A stretch of DNA of 64,000 nt from Patiria miniata (GCF_015706575.1 NW_024037068.1:558001-622000); one strand, 5' to 3'. Positions 21,669-35,868 are shown, counted from the stretch's first letter. Notes: a model not told the origin generated them from the sequence alone. Program-made: numbers and translations.

Positions 21669-23445
21669 ACCTGTATTAGTATTCTCATGGTCAAACGGTG
21701 CAACTGGTTTTAAATTCCCCCCCACCCCCCCAAAAAAACCCCAATCACAACAAGAAACTGAAATTTGTACCATATTTTTTTGCATTGTTTACAATCTGTG
21801 GTAGCGATATTGGCATAATTGATTACCAAAGAGAAAATATAGAAGACCTTGAACTTTTAATGCAATTTTTCTTGATAATGTGTGGGGTTTTTTTTCAAGA
21901 TATGCCTTTTGCCATGAGAAGGGCCGAAATATGAAGTGTTTACTTGGTCACACCAGATCTTCACAAGAGGAATATTAGTCGGCAAACTGTCCAAAGTTTG
22001 AAACATGGTGCAAATCAAAATAATGTGAGAAGTTAAAAGTAGAAATTACAAACAGAACAACCCATAGGATAGTTCTTCGTGCACTTTACAAATCATCCTG
22101 TGCATACGGGCGAATGCAATTCGTTTTTCAAACTGTTTACAGTAACACAGATGGAATTTGTGCAAATTGTTACAGTGACTTAAATATTAACGACGGTATA
22201 TGGCACTGCATTCTGAACCATGTTATTACTTGGGTCAATATTGGTCAAGACCCCCATTGGTTTGTTAACAGTATGCCAGGAGGTGAGGAAGAACATTGTA
22301 TTTTCTTCTTGACCATCAAAATGAAATATTACCAAAAAAACTGCACGAGTTGCACACTACTTGAGTGTCACTCCAATTAAATAATTACACATATTACGTT
22401 GTGATAAAATATGTTAGGTATTTAGAATTAGCAGTTTTGTCGCCAATTATTATTATTATTACAATAAGATATTTTCTGATTAACCACCACGTGAAACAGT
22501 GTTTGCTAGTTATTTTTTTTTCGAAGGAAGATGTTATATTTAAAATTAAAAACAGTGTGCTTTCATTTTTTTTCTTCAGATTTTTGTTTCTAGCGATTGT
22601 GATTTTTGTTTGTAGGTTTATGCTTTACCATTCTCACTTTTAATATTCTCAGTTTTAATGTGAACCAAGATTGGATTGAATTCGTAAGAATGAAATGTCA
22701 TTCCTGACGTCATTTCAGGATTTCACTGTGTGCTCTCTCGTTTTGCAAATTTGTGTTAGCGTTTTGGGCACAATTAAGTCATAAGAAAACACCAATTTTT
22801 ATCAGAATGAAGTTTCACAAATTGTCAATATAAATTTTATTCATTATGGAGAAGTTGTAAATATAATATGCTATGTACAAAGTTACATCATACTAAATTA
22901 AACCAAATAAAATGAACGTAACATGCACTCAATGTCTGAAGAGATATTGTAACTGTTTTGTTTTTTAATCAATTTAATCCTTTGGCAATGCAAAGTGCAT
23001 ATTAACTCTGGTTTTGCCAACTTTCCGAAAGGGTTTAGAGTGTTGAACATTTTTCCATTTTGTCAAATGTCAAAACAGTGTCCTGGCGACTCAAAATAAG
23101 CATGAAGTGGGACTTATTAATTTTTATTTCTAGATTCTGCAGAACAAAATCTTTGTAATGGTATATAACATTTGGGGTGTACTGAGTTCAGTTACAGAAA
23201 TATAGACTGCCAAATAAAACAACGTTTTCAAACAAATTTTTTAGAAAATGAAGTTAAAAGTCCCGCTTTTGTATTGCAGTAAAGTGAAGTGAGTTAGTAC
23301 AACGGGAAAGATGTTAGAAAGAACCAAAAAAGTAGGGAAAGATGTTTGATAAAACCAAAAAAATAGGGAAAACTTAGAACAAGACGCATCGACCACCCCC
23401 TCAGTTTTTGACTTTGCCCCACAAACTAAAAAAAAAATTAGGTTT

Positions 23446-23722
23446 TGCCCTTCACCGACATATATACACTGTATACTCGGTGTGTTACCTCCCGAGTGAA
23501 AGTTGGAAAAATATGAATAGTTAATGCGGTACCCGCTGCTATATACATCAGATTCGAACCGGCCAGCCGATCCCGTTAGCTCGGTGGTCGAGTGGTAAGA
23601 CGTCTGCACTAGAAAGCAGGAGGTTGTGGGTTCGAGTCCCACCCGAGTGATTTTTTTCCAACTTTCACTCGGGAGGTAACACACTGAGTATTACAGTGTA
23701 TATACGTCGGTGAAGGGCAAAT
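23446..23722. mobile_element. Foldback element with tRNA-like cloverleaf
   Basis: Arms at 23446-23514 and 23649-23722 are inverted copies of about 70 bases (TTGCCCTTCACCGAC against GTCGGTGAAGGGCAA). Between them, 23575-23648 folds as a tRNA: acceptor GCTCGG/CCGAGT, D arm GTC/GAC, anticodon stem TCTGC/GCAGG, T arm GTGGG/CCCAC with loop TTCGAGT. The anticodon loop is eight bases, so it is unlikely to be a working tRNA. Confidence 0.7.
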
Positions 23723-24699
23723 TTCTGAATTCGTGCTCATTTCGTGGTGACAGGTCACGTATGCTAGCAGATTCAGTAATCACTCGTCCAAAGACGGCGA
23801 CCTCCAGATTTTGATAATCCAGTGGGTGTCTGTTATTGTGTCCTTGGCAAACCGATGACATAATTGATGAAGAAAATCGCGCAATACTGCAGCTTTTACA
23901 GGCCGAAACAGCTGATAAATAATACATTTTCCTTGAAGTTGCGTTCCTCGTGCTCTCCATAAATTCGATATTTTTTCTATCGATAAATTTTCAACAAGTA
24001 TGTTTTATTGCTACAAAAAACATCCTTTTTTTCCCCTTTTTTGGACGTCCGCAACACTATGAAATAAAAAGGATCTCATTTTAGATACACACAGATCCGC
24101 TTTTTGAGCAGACTGACATTATCTATACTGACTGTGGGGCGGGAACCAGCCTACCCCATGACAACAAAGTTATTGTCTGGCAGCCAATACTTCGAAATTG
24201 TTGAGTAATAATTCTACGACTAAAATAACATGAGTTTCACCACTAACCAACTGCTATGGGCTAAGTAACTCCAGCATTTTTAGAATTGATTCTGATTCTG
24301 TCAAGGAATTGTGATTCTATTTGGAATCGCAGTTGTCACCAGCAAAAATAACATTGGTATAAAACCTCCATCTATAAAGCGTCTGTGTGAATAGCGATTA
24401 ATTGTTCATTAGAGATTATTAAGACTTGTAATCTCTCTGTAGAACATGATTCATCTATCTCCAAAAAATTCTTTTTGAAAAATAGGTTTTCTGAAAAATT
24501 AGTATTAGCACACAATTCAAGACAATCAAAAGTATTTGCAACTGATTTTTAAACGACAAACATGAAAAATAAATGCCTTCACAGTGCAATAAACCCCTTT
24601 CTTCGTTCATTTAAAATAAAATCTACATTTAATTAAATTTATTCAGGCCATATAATTTATCTTTCTTCAAAGAATCGTGGAATCTTTGAACATGTCTGA
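23723..24699. other. Intergenic between convergent phosphoesterase and FLCN
   Basis: No gene or clear repeat boundary recognised; AT-rich, grading into GATTC-type phrases of the neighbouring 58-bp repeat. Confidence 0.4.
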
Positions 24700-25860
24700 G
24701 TCGCCTAAAAATGTTTGGCACTTCTGAGATTCGAATTGATTCTTATCGTTTCCTCAAAAAAAGTGGCATGATGATTTGATAAGAGCTTGGAATAATTGGT
24801 TCTCAAAACGCAGGAATTACTATTCTGATTCGCAATCGATTCCTCAAAAAGGTGGAATCATTATTCCGATCAGAGTTTGGAATAATTTCTTATTGATTTC
24901 TCAAAAAGGTGGAATCATGATTCTGATTCCAAGTTTGGAGTCGAATCTTATCGAAACCTCCGAAAATCGCACAACATAATGGATTTTATCCACCGTTCAC
25001 GAGGCCACTCATTCCCGACCGGCCATGTGCTAGCGGACGGTGCGGTACGTAGGTACGCTGGAACCATTGTATATCATCTTTGTATATGCACGCATGTGCG
25101 ACACAGTGACTTTTCCGTCAATGTTTAACCTTTTGTCCAGCCGGAAAAGGCTCCGATCAGTGTTATGGCCCGTGTTTCTACCGTTGAACACTCCAATAAC
25201 GACTGGTGAAAGAGATTAAAACTACGTTCACGATGATTTTAACGTGCCATTTCCATCGACTTTTCATCGACTTTTTTTCCAAATTATGATTGAAATAAAA
25301 TGATATTTTGTGAAAAAATCGTTACAAAATCAAATTTTGTGGGACACATTGTAAAAAAATCGGAAATTTCGTTGGAAAATTCAAAAAGTCGGATTTCCGA
25401 TTAAAATCGGAAAAGTTTCATCTTTGCAGTTTGAAATCGATTCCTCAAGAAGGTGGAATCATGATTCTGATTCTGAGTTTAGAATCCTTTCTAATCGATT
25501 CCTCAAAAAGGTGGAATCATGATTTATTATTTTATTATTATTATTATTCATAATTGGTTTATTATTACACGCATATCTTTTTTCGCCGCCAGCAGCCGAA
25601 TTGTAAAGAACATAACATTAATAACACAAACTTTACTTTCCAATTCCGAGTTTGGAATCGATTGTTATTGATTCCTTAAAAATCTGGAATCATGATTTCG
25701 ATTCCATGCTTAGAATCAATTCTTATTGATTCCTTACAAAGGTGCAATCACGATCCCGATTCCGAGTTTGGAATCGATTCTTATCGATTCCTCAAAAAGG
25801 TGGAATCATGATTCCTATTCCCAGATTGGAATCGATTTTTTATCGATTCCGGTGCGGATA
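24700..25860. repeat. Degenerate repeat of about 58 bp 3' of FLCN
   Basis: About ten units of the type GGTGGAATCATGATTCTGAT..GAGTTTGGAATCGATTCTTA..CGATTCCTCAAAAA. They are interrupted at about 24970-25435 and by an ATT microsatellite segment (25525-25640). The last unit ends about 65 bases past the FLCN stop, so the array may be in its 3' UTR. Confidence 0.75.
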
Positions 25861-25927
25861 TTCCGGTTCGGAATCTCCCACGTCCAAACTGCCAGCCAAC
25901 CAATAATACTCCAGGATGAAACTCACT

Positions 25928-28900
25928 TCATGAACTGGAAGCACCCATGCTGGAAGTGGTGAGCAGATGGGAGCGATACTGGGAGCTGAGGCCGTTGATC
26001 CAGTATTTCAGGAGAGATTTGTCCTCGGGTTTGGCCTTGAGGATTTCCAACAGTCGCTCCGTCTCCTCCTCGGTGTGGGAACCGGCCCGGGTGAACTTGA
26101 AAAGCAGCTTGACTTTACTGTATATTGCAAAATACAAAAACCCAAACACAAGAAATGGTTCATATCTGTCAAATTTGTGTGATACAAAAATAAACTGCAA
26201 TGTGCACAAAATGTGGCATGGTATTCAAAACTAGGAACAATTTGGCAGAGCTACGAATTGAGAAACAGCAGCAAAATGACATGGGAGTGATTTTCAGCAA
26301 TTTTGAGATTTTAAAATGTTTTGATGCTACTAATGTTTTAAACGGGAGACCTGTTAAGGTTTCAAACTGAAATGTTACATACCATTTCACAAAGTTACGC
26401 TTTGTTCAAGATTTTCTTTTGAAATTGCAAAAAATTAGCATGACATTTCGAACTACCCTTCAAATTTTAATAACTTTGCTGTTTAATATACAATTTCGAT
26501 AACCAAAGCGGCATTTGAAAGAGCAAGGTCTACATTTTACTAATATTGCAATAACTCAAAATGGACTTCTTGCCCAAACTTAAGTGCCTGATTCTCACAT
26601 ACCATGTCACATAATAACAACACAGACTTGACGAAAGAATCCCCCCCCCCCTAAATTTAACACATGTTAACGTGGAATTATACTCATCTACATCATGAAA
26701 GAATGACTCACTTCATCCATTCCTCTTTCAGAGCAACCAGGAAGGTGTGGATCACCTCCTGGTTCAGGTTTCTGTTGTCCAAGACGTTCTCGATCTTGGT
26801 CAGAATGGTAGGTGCTGAAGAAAAAGAAAAAAAAAAAAATTGGGAAAAAAAGGACGAAAGTTCAAGTCCCCCATGGGACTTGACTTTATGAATAATGATG
26901 CATTCCCCTGAATGACGCATTCAACAAATTCTATTTGTTACAATAAATACATTTTAAACTTGTGTGTTTTATTCCCAACGAAAATGCTCCTTTTTTTTTC
27001 CTTTTTAAGCTCTGGCAGGAGCTTCAACATGTCTCTTGGTGGTCTGTCTGTCTGTCGGTCTGTCTGTCTTTCGTGGTGTCTGTCTGTCTGTCCCCGGAAA
27101 ATTGATCAAAAGAATGGTGTTTCAGATGTGCCATCGGTGTCGCATTTTTCGACGTCGCATTTGTCAGCTCCGGCAGGGATCGTTTTCATCGATTTCATGC
27201 AAGACTTCTTGCAACATGGCCACTTGTTTTTTTAACATCTGCAAACCTCTGAAAAACAGCGTTTTTGTTTTGGGCACAAACACATTTGCTTTGCAAGCAG
27301 ACTGGCTCCCAGCCTGTACGTTATCGATACTGATTGTAGGGCGGGAACCAGACTACCCAACATGAATGGAATTATTGTTTCACAACCAATAACTGAAAAG
27401 TGTCAAGAAATAACTCAATAACTAAACATGGGTCGATTTTTTTCGGTCTTTGTCTCATCCAAAAGTGAATTGTGAACTATTGGAATGTTAGAAAAATAGC
27501 AATTGAAAAAAATTCTATTTTTTTTAGCTGAAACTTGAAAATAGCATGGGGAATGCAACTTTAACACTAACTCCCTAGCATGATTTACAAGGAACCATAC
27601 CCATCCCGGCAAATTCCAACACCATATGGGAAACTGCACACACATATTTCTGACTTTGATTCTGAAGGTGTGCCAACCCAATATAAAAGACTGTCAGTGT
27701 TGTGGTACTGTACCCATCCTGACAGATTCCAACATTACATGCTGCTGGGGTTTAATGGGTTGAGTTCTGTTACGGCTAATGGGCCTTACCTTTGTCTGGT
27801 AATGACCCCGTGCTACTCATAGTGATGCCAAACCCATGGAAAGGGTCAGGTTCCTTGACGACGACCCTCTCACATTCCCTGGGCGACTGGCTGGGGCTGA
27901 TGATGTCCAACAGGATGAAGAACTCCGACGACTTGATGTGACCCGGCAGACTGGTGCTCGGGGACAGACCCAGAAAGTTGCACTTGAAGGACTCCTCGTA
28001 GTGGTCGCTGTGGGTGATGATGTGGCAGCAGCCGACTGGCAAAAGAGTCTGGGTACCAGACAAAAGTTTGAAAAATTAAAAAGATAATAATAAGTAACAA
28101 GCATATACCTCTCCTTTGCTATGTCACATTTTACAATTGTTGACTGCTCTAATGTGGGATATGGCGCGTAGCACCCAAGACAAAGCCAAGGATGCTATAC
28201 GCTCAAGTGGGTTAAAAATGACACATCCCACATCACAGCAGTCATCAATTTGTTGTTTACATTGTACCGATCCGCTCCGTTCACAAGTACCCCCCTCACC
28301 GGCAAAGAAAGTACAGTTGGGGGTGACCGACCGACGCCATCTTGCCTGACTGCAATTTTGCCGCGACGCGCGGCCACCACTAGCACTGCCTGTACGTAGT
28401 ACAACTAAATCCCCTGGTGTACGTGTGTTATGGTCACACACAAGAAACGGTGCGCGTCAACCAGTGAAATGTCCAGCACATAGGACGTCGTTGCTAGGTA
28501 AAAGGCCGCCCTCTTTCGTTGGCACACAGAGCCCATAGTAAGTTAAAAAGATAAAGGCTTGTAACTACTATGCAAGAAATAAGTCAAATCGCCGCAATGT
28601 AACCTTTGATAACTGCGAGCTTTCCTGTTGGACACGAGACTGAGCGTGGTCACAGTTCTCAGTCGCAAGGCACGCGGGCAGGCCCTCGTGTGTGCAACGC
28701 AGAGGTAATTTACATGCTACGCTGAGTATATGGAGTAAACTGTTATTTTTATGGACTGGACACTCGGCCGTTCTAGACCAATGAAATTACAGTATCAAAG
28801 ATGCAATATAACCAGGACATCAGTAGGGGCACCAGACTGTCCAAACTGGGAACAAATAATAAGCAAAGAAAAAGTTTTTCTTGGGGGGGGGGGAGGGGAA

Positions 28901-31900
28901 CTGCAAAATATTTTCCCAACATGCTGTTCATTATACATGCACACTCATGTACAACATTGGCTCTGTGCACAAGTACCCCTTCAACGGCCAGAAAAGGAGA
29001 GTTGGGGGTGATCTAGACTGGTTCCTGATCTATCCACTATGTATTTTGAATGATCTAAAGTTATTGGGGGGTGGGGGCTAGTCTAAGAGACCATCGCTGA
29101 CGACGCCTGACGCTCACGCGAAGACTCTTTAGCTAATAGCTTTGGCACAGTCAGGAAGTCGTGCGTACTTCGCGCGCCAACCAGTACAGTACGCACATTT
29201 TGCGTCCCGTCCACACGGCTCTCAAAAGTGGCGCACGGAGCCCATACCCTGAACAGCAACACAATAGGTCCCTTCAAACAGTTTCTACTCAGATTCTACT
29301 GTTAAACATACCATCAGTAAATCATGGGAAAAAGGTGTGGGGCAAACTTGGGGGAGGGGGGACCCCAATTTTTTTTTCTCACGTTGTACTTTGCTTACCT
29401 TGAGAACTTCAAAGAAGGAACGCAAGGTGCTCTTGAAGGTGCACCTGACTATGATCTGATTGCCAATCAGCACGTGGTGGGCAAGATCGTGGAAATTCAA
29501 ACTGCCCAAGAGCTGAAACAGAACACAAATAGCTGTAAATAAAATGGACAATCCAAACTCAGCAAGACCTAGGCCAAAATGTGTGTTAAAAAGGAGAGTG
29601 CCGGTCCCATTCATTGTACACACAAATGCACAGTCAGGACCAAGGCTCCATTGTGCAATTTGTTATAACTGAGTCAACTGTACTTGGATGTTTGTTTATG
29701 TTTGGACTCGAAACTTATTGGAGAATGTAGCCACACAATCCAGCTCCATGTCCATGTAGCATATGAGCCTCCATGACCAAGTACCGAATAATAATCTCAT
29801 CTTTATTGGTCGTCGCTGGAAATAGGTGAAAAGATAAAGAAAAACATAAGCCAAGGTGAACAGTTGTTGTAAGACGTTCGGCTAGCACGAACGGATTTGC
29901 ATATTGTAGCCTAGCCATGTGAGGTCTCTGAGCGCGCTTTACACGTGTACAGTACGTGTGAGTAATAGTGCACGGCTATGGTTAGAGGCCAGCCATCAAT
30001 CATCGGACGCTATCGTGGAACGCCTTGACCAAGGCTATGTGAAACTTGGTTAATTTTAAGAACCTACACAAGAATTGCGCACAAAGGCCACACCCGTTTT
30101 ACTTAGGCCAAGTTCGGGCAAGGACCATTAGTCGACTAGTGGTTGATTTGTGACGTACCTTACGCCTGCGCACTAATAGCAACGTGTGAACGTCTCTAGT
30201 CAAACGCTGGTCAAAATGTCATCGCAAAACTTCTGGATCCTGGCTCCCTGCTAGCGTTATGAATGTGCGCGGCTATTGGTTACCAGCGAAGCAACCAACC
30301 CCAGTAGGTTGGTTCTAAATAGTCGACTAGCGTAGTCAACCACCGTCGACTAGACAGAGTTCTGGCAAACGTTAGTTAACCATTGGTCAACTATAGTCCT
30401 TGCGCGAACTTGGCCTTAGCTACGGCCAGCTGTAACACACGTGTCTATGGGAAGTGGCTACGCCGTTCTTCCATAGACGCATGTGTAACTTTAAGCCGTA
30501 GCCATGTAGGTTTTGACGCGGCCTTACTCGTCTGAGATGATGCAATGACTTGACAGATGGCCCGCCATCTTGCCACTCCTCTCGGCTGTCCTGGATGGCT
30601 GTTGGGCCTTCCGCCGTCCCTCCCGCTGGATCGGGGTCCATGGTCATGGTGGAGACCTTGATGAAACCTTCCTCGGTTTCTGTAAAAAAAAATTTAAAAC
30701 AAATGTTTTTGCTACCAAATTTTCCCTTTCTATTTCATCATGAAAATTGGTTTCCCAAAACAAATACAAAATTTACAAAGACTTTTAATGGCTGCTATGG
30801 TTACTTGTCCTTTGGGGGGGGGGGGTGGGAGGGGAGAGGATTGTACCCATGTGTCTTTATTCTATCCCTCCATTTGGGTGGCATGGGTGGCTTAAGAGTA
30901 AAGCGCTCGCCTCTCACCAAGGTGACCACGGTTTGAATCCTGGCCGCGGATCACATGTGAGTAGAGTTGTGCATTGGTTCTCCCCTGTGCCAAGAGGGTT
31001 TTTCTCCGGGTCCTCCGGTTTTCCTTCCTCTGGAAAAATCAAACACTTTCCAATCTCAGGCTGTGCTCCGTGGTCATATATGGGTCGATGTGGCCGGCAG
31101 CCATAGGCGCCTTTACGTGCCAGCGGCCCGACCACGTTGTAGCCGCGTCCTTCGCAATTCAGCATACCAGCTGCGAGTAAGGATGATTAGCCTCCCAAAT
31201 TATTATTATTATTATTATATGAACTGTTCTCAAAATGAGCAAGCGTTGTTTTGTTGTTGTTGTTGTTTTTTTGGCTGAATCCGAAGGGTCAGCCTATCCT
31301 CTTACTTACTGTCCGAGTCAATGAGACACCGACTATAAATGAGTAACTAAACTGAAACTTTTGAGTCCAGTTTGACTAGGCAAACCTTGTCTTTAAATTA
31401 TTCCTTTGTAATTTTGAGGTAGGACCAACCTTCCTCGTTGTCCAAGTCAATCAGAGCCTCTTCTTTGGGCGGTCCCTCCAGGACCTTTTCCGTCATCCTG
31501 CTGCCGCCGGCTTTCAGTATCCACGCGAAGACCATGTGCAGATAGCGGAAGACGTTCTTGTCTCTGGTCAGCTCTAAGAGGGATCGAAAGGTCTTGCTGC
31601 CGCCCCTCCGCCTCCGGTAAAAATCCCCCGGGGCCAGAAACTCCTGCAAATTTTTTTTTACCAAACACAGTGTTTCACTTATGCATAAGAATTTAGGCAA
31701 TGTATTTTTTTCTGCGAGGCTGAGTGACACACTTAGGTTATGTTGTCAGACTCTCGTGCGGTGGTATATAGGTTTGAACCCTGAATGGTGCTTGTGTTCT
31801 CAGGCAAGACACTTTACTATGATTGCCTGTCGTGACCCTTAGGTATACATGGGTAACTTTGAAGGAAGAGACCAGATTGATTTCAAGCTGCTGTGTTAAC

Positions 31901-34900
31901 TATGATCCAATGCAGTGGCAAGTTGGAGGCATTTGATGGCTTCATAAGGTATTTATTAAGGTTTTAAGACGGCTCAGGCATGGTGTCTGCCCTGTATCAA
32001 CCTTGATGAGTTGTACAATAACAGGCTCCAGGACCATCACGATTTGCAGGTAAAATAGGTCATTTTCAGTTACTATGTATACTCCGCAGCTATAACGTCA
32101 CCTAAAATGATTGCGCAAGTTACGGCATAATTTGTTGCACACGTCACTGACTTGCGCATTTCGAAATTTTCATGAAATTGTCACAACTGAAAAGTTGCGC
32201 AATGAATTGAGGCGCTAGGGGGACTTTTTCGTGAAATTAGCTGCGGATCCCTTGCAAGCATGGACAAGCTACTGCAGTTGTAGCGGGCGCACTACCAACA
32301 AGATGAATCAGTCTTGGGAACTTTGACAGCAGGACCCCAGAAATTCTGAGACAGCTCACACACAAAATTAGCTTGTACAGGGCTCGCAAAATCAGTTGTC
32401 AGACGTCCCGGGAAAACCACAATATTTTGTCAGACAACCAAAAGTTCCAGGTTGCCTGCCCAACAACCACTTTTTTCACCAATACTCACACATTTTCACA
32501 CTTTATTTTAGTCCATGGGATTTTCAAAAATTTCCAGAATCCCATACATGTGCAAAGCGTTGAACAATAACCATGATAATATCGACATTTGGTACTACGC
32601 TGCTGCGCTGTCACCATTTTGCAAGCGTGTGTGACCGGCCGTGGCTGCGTGCGTGTGTACAGTACAGGCGCTCTGCATGCACGCATGGAAGGTCCAGTCG
32701 TAATATAATTGGAAACACACGTACATAAAGGAATGCATTCGCTGCCTACATACATTACATGTGCGAAACGTCGCTGCATGATGTAGCTGGACCGTACGTA
32801 CAGATTGAGATTGACCACTGTTCCCTTTTGGCTGACACCCCTTATTGCTTTATTCGTAGATTACCAACATCACACTTTTTACGGGCGCTACGTTGCGCTT
32901 TGGAACTGTGCTGGACTCTATAATCCACGTCCCAAATTTCTTCACTTTTTTTCTGAGTTTTTCCTTAAGTTTTTTTTAATATCCAATGGTGACACTTACC
33001 AATATAAATAAAACATTAAAAACCAAGAAATACAACCAGATTACAAACACCCCTGCCCGAAGGGCAACTACATTTTTAAAAATTTTACGAGGCCTGTTTT
33101 ATGCTTTACAACTGTTGTAGCTTGGCCATGCTTGTAAAGGATCAGGACCAGCCGCATTAGGAGAGGACAATCCAAACCCAGTCTTGAACCTAGACTTAAT
33201 CGGTACCTGGTTGATGCGCTCTGCCCGCTGCGGGTGCTCTGACTGCTCCTGCTCGTAGACTTTGAGGGCCTTGGCCTGCAGCTCGTCGATCAGGGAGCGC
33301 ATGTTGGCCACCAGGAAGGGCCAGGAGTTGAGCAGGAAGATGCGATCCATCATGACCACGATGACGCTGTACCAGCGCTGGAAGCCCCGGGCGTGGCTGT
33401 CCTTGATGAAGAAGGTGTAGCTGAGCACGTAGCCGTGGTGCTCGTCCCCGAAGAAGATGGGGCCCTCCCGACCTTGGCAAACCTTCAGTTTTGTAGAATG
33501 AGGAATTTGAAAGGTTTTGAATGCGAAAGGATACGCATACACGTACATTAAACTGTCTGTATTACCTTTATCCGCCATTCCACTGTTTCACACTTCGTAC
33601 TTGTACACACACTTAGCTATCAGAAGTCTAGGGGCTGGACGTTGTTATGGTCGATACGTGACAACCGGCCCCTGCGAGAGGGCGCTATCACAACCAACCA
33701 ATATCGCCCACGGCCTTGTCAGGAACAACGTCTAGGGAATGTTGTATAGGTTGTGTAATGCGTGCACACCTGTTTGGCCTAATATATGCAGCATGCAATT
33801 CAAAAAAATTATAGTAGTTCCGAAGCAAACTCTCAAATTTCTTCCAGTGCAATAAAAGATGCAGCAAGACCTTTGTGCAACTTCACTGGTCAGCTCTTTT
33901 GTTGTGTGTAGTATGTGTGGGACTGAAAATGGACCGTAATTGCCTGCAGAAGTCGCGCATGCGCACTAGTTTCCCCCATTTTTCGGGGGGAGATTTCAGC
34001 AGATTCCCTAGACGTTGTTCCCGACAAGTCCACGGGCGATATTGGTATGTCGTGATAGCCCCCTCTAGTGGCGGTGGGTTATCGCGGCGGTGGGTTTTCG
34101 CGTATCAAACCATAACAATGTCTAGCCCCTAGACTAAGCTATAAGGTCTATTCTAGTAGCAGCAACCGCAAATGGCAGACTCAAACAAAAGCCCTGTTTC
34201 TGCGGCCAATATTGCTCTGAAGCACAAAATGGCACACATGTTCAGCAACTCATTCCCAAGTCCTCACAAGTTGATCACAAGTCATGCAGTCCCGAGTCAA
34301 GTCAAACGGAATTAAAATGAAATGAGACAAAGCTTATCGTTCATCCCCGGTTACTTGCGACTGGACTTGCGACTGGAGCTGATTCACTTGTGTCTGGACC
34401 GGTGATGGACTTGTGACGGACTTGACTATACAACACTTCTTTCATACCTCACAGCTAAGGCTCCGGACGCAAGCCTGCCTGACCATAGTGAAGATCTGAG
34501 GGTTCTGTGGGTACTGCGTGCTGATGTAGCTGATTCCAACCTCGTGGTCGTGGCTGATGAAGTTTGGCTGGCCGGGCTGGAAGGACCTGCACGCCTGTAT
34601 TGAGAGGTTGAAAGGTCACGGGATGAGAGTTGAAAGGTCATGGGATGAGAGCTGAAAGGTCATGACTGGTAAACAGCAGGGATTCACCTTATACAATTAC
34701 TATGGGCTAGGTGCACAAGTACCCAATCAACTGCCAGAAAAGGAGAGTTGGGGAGACCTATACTGGTTCGCGATCCGTACACTGCATATTTCGAATGATC
34801 CAAAGTTATTGGAGGTGGGGATACGTCTCGGAGACCATCGCAGGTTGAATTTGAACATATTTGTGCGCCGACGACGTCTGACGCTCACACGAAGACGCGG

Positions 34901-35868
34901 TGGCTATAGCTAATTTGCACATTCAGGAAATTGTGCGTACTTCGTGCACAAATACATACAGTACAATACGCGCACGCTGTGTGTCCTGTCCACGGAGCTC
35001 TCAAAGGTGGTAAAAACGCGCCCTCTTTTGTTGGCCCACAGAGCCTATATGTGACCCACTCCACAAAAAAGGGTATTAAGTCGCGCTGTGCATTATCGTG
35101 TAATGGCCCGCTCAATGTTGAGAGGGTGAAAATTTTGTCAAAATGTGATTTTCATTTTTTTTATGAATGACATCTTTAATACCTAAAGTTTCAGGGTTCA
35201 TTCACAGACATGTTGATTTCGATGAATAAAGTGGGAAAATACGACAATTTTGAGTGCATCGTGCCCAAATCTACATCAGAGCCAGCTATTTCAAAGCCTG
35301 TTTTCTCAGTTGTGTAATTCGAACTCCAAGGAAGTGATTAATATGCAAATACGTTATATCTCCAGAAGGGGAGGGGCTATGGAGCTCTTTTATATACCGA
35401 ATGAAAGCTTATGTTGTGGGCTTTCCAACCATGTATATAACTCAATTTCACTTTTTGGCGACTTAATACCCTTTTTTTCGGAGCGGGTCACATATATATG
35501 CAGAAGGCAGCTGAGGGGGGAGGGCATATGATCGTCCGACCCAATTTTGGTGCTAAACAAAAAATGTGTAATTGTGACAATAAAGTACATTAATAATTGA
35601 AAGTTAACGGTGCCAACTGTAATTAATGGACTTGTTACATCCCAACTAAGGCACTATCCCAACTATAGTTGGGACAATTCCAACTTCAGTTAGGATAGTC
35701 CCAACGATAATTAGGAATTCCCCAACTATTATTGCAAAATATCAGGACCATTGCCATAGTTGGGACCATTGCCATGGCAGACTTGTACCCATGGGCACAT
35801 TATGTACAAATGCACGCATAAAGATTCCATTACGAACACTCACCACTTAAGTGTCAAATGATGTCCAG

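Larger units (their letters stand above)
20726..23445. other. Downstream of phosphoesterase: 3' UTR and intergenic
   Basis: Contains the GAGTAC tract, the MITE at 21539 and AT-rich sequence. ATAAATTTTATT..ACCAAATAAAATG near 22830-22915 could hold plus-strand polyadenylation signals. No coding signal. Confidence 0.45.

Noticed and set aside
23575-23648. Functional tRNA gene (Ser-like AGA)
   Set aside because: Eight-base anticodon loop, no long variable arm as tRNA-Ser needs, and placement inside a foldback element.
30550-31278. Open frames on the plus strand in FLCN intron 4 and exon 5
   Set aside because: Antisense of exon 5 and the SINE body; no start context or homology.
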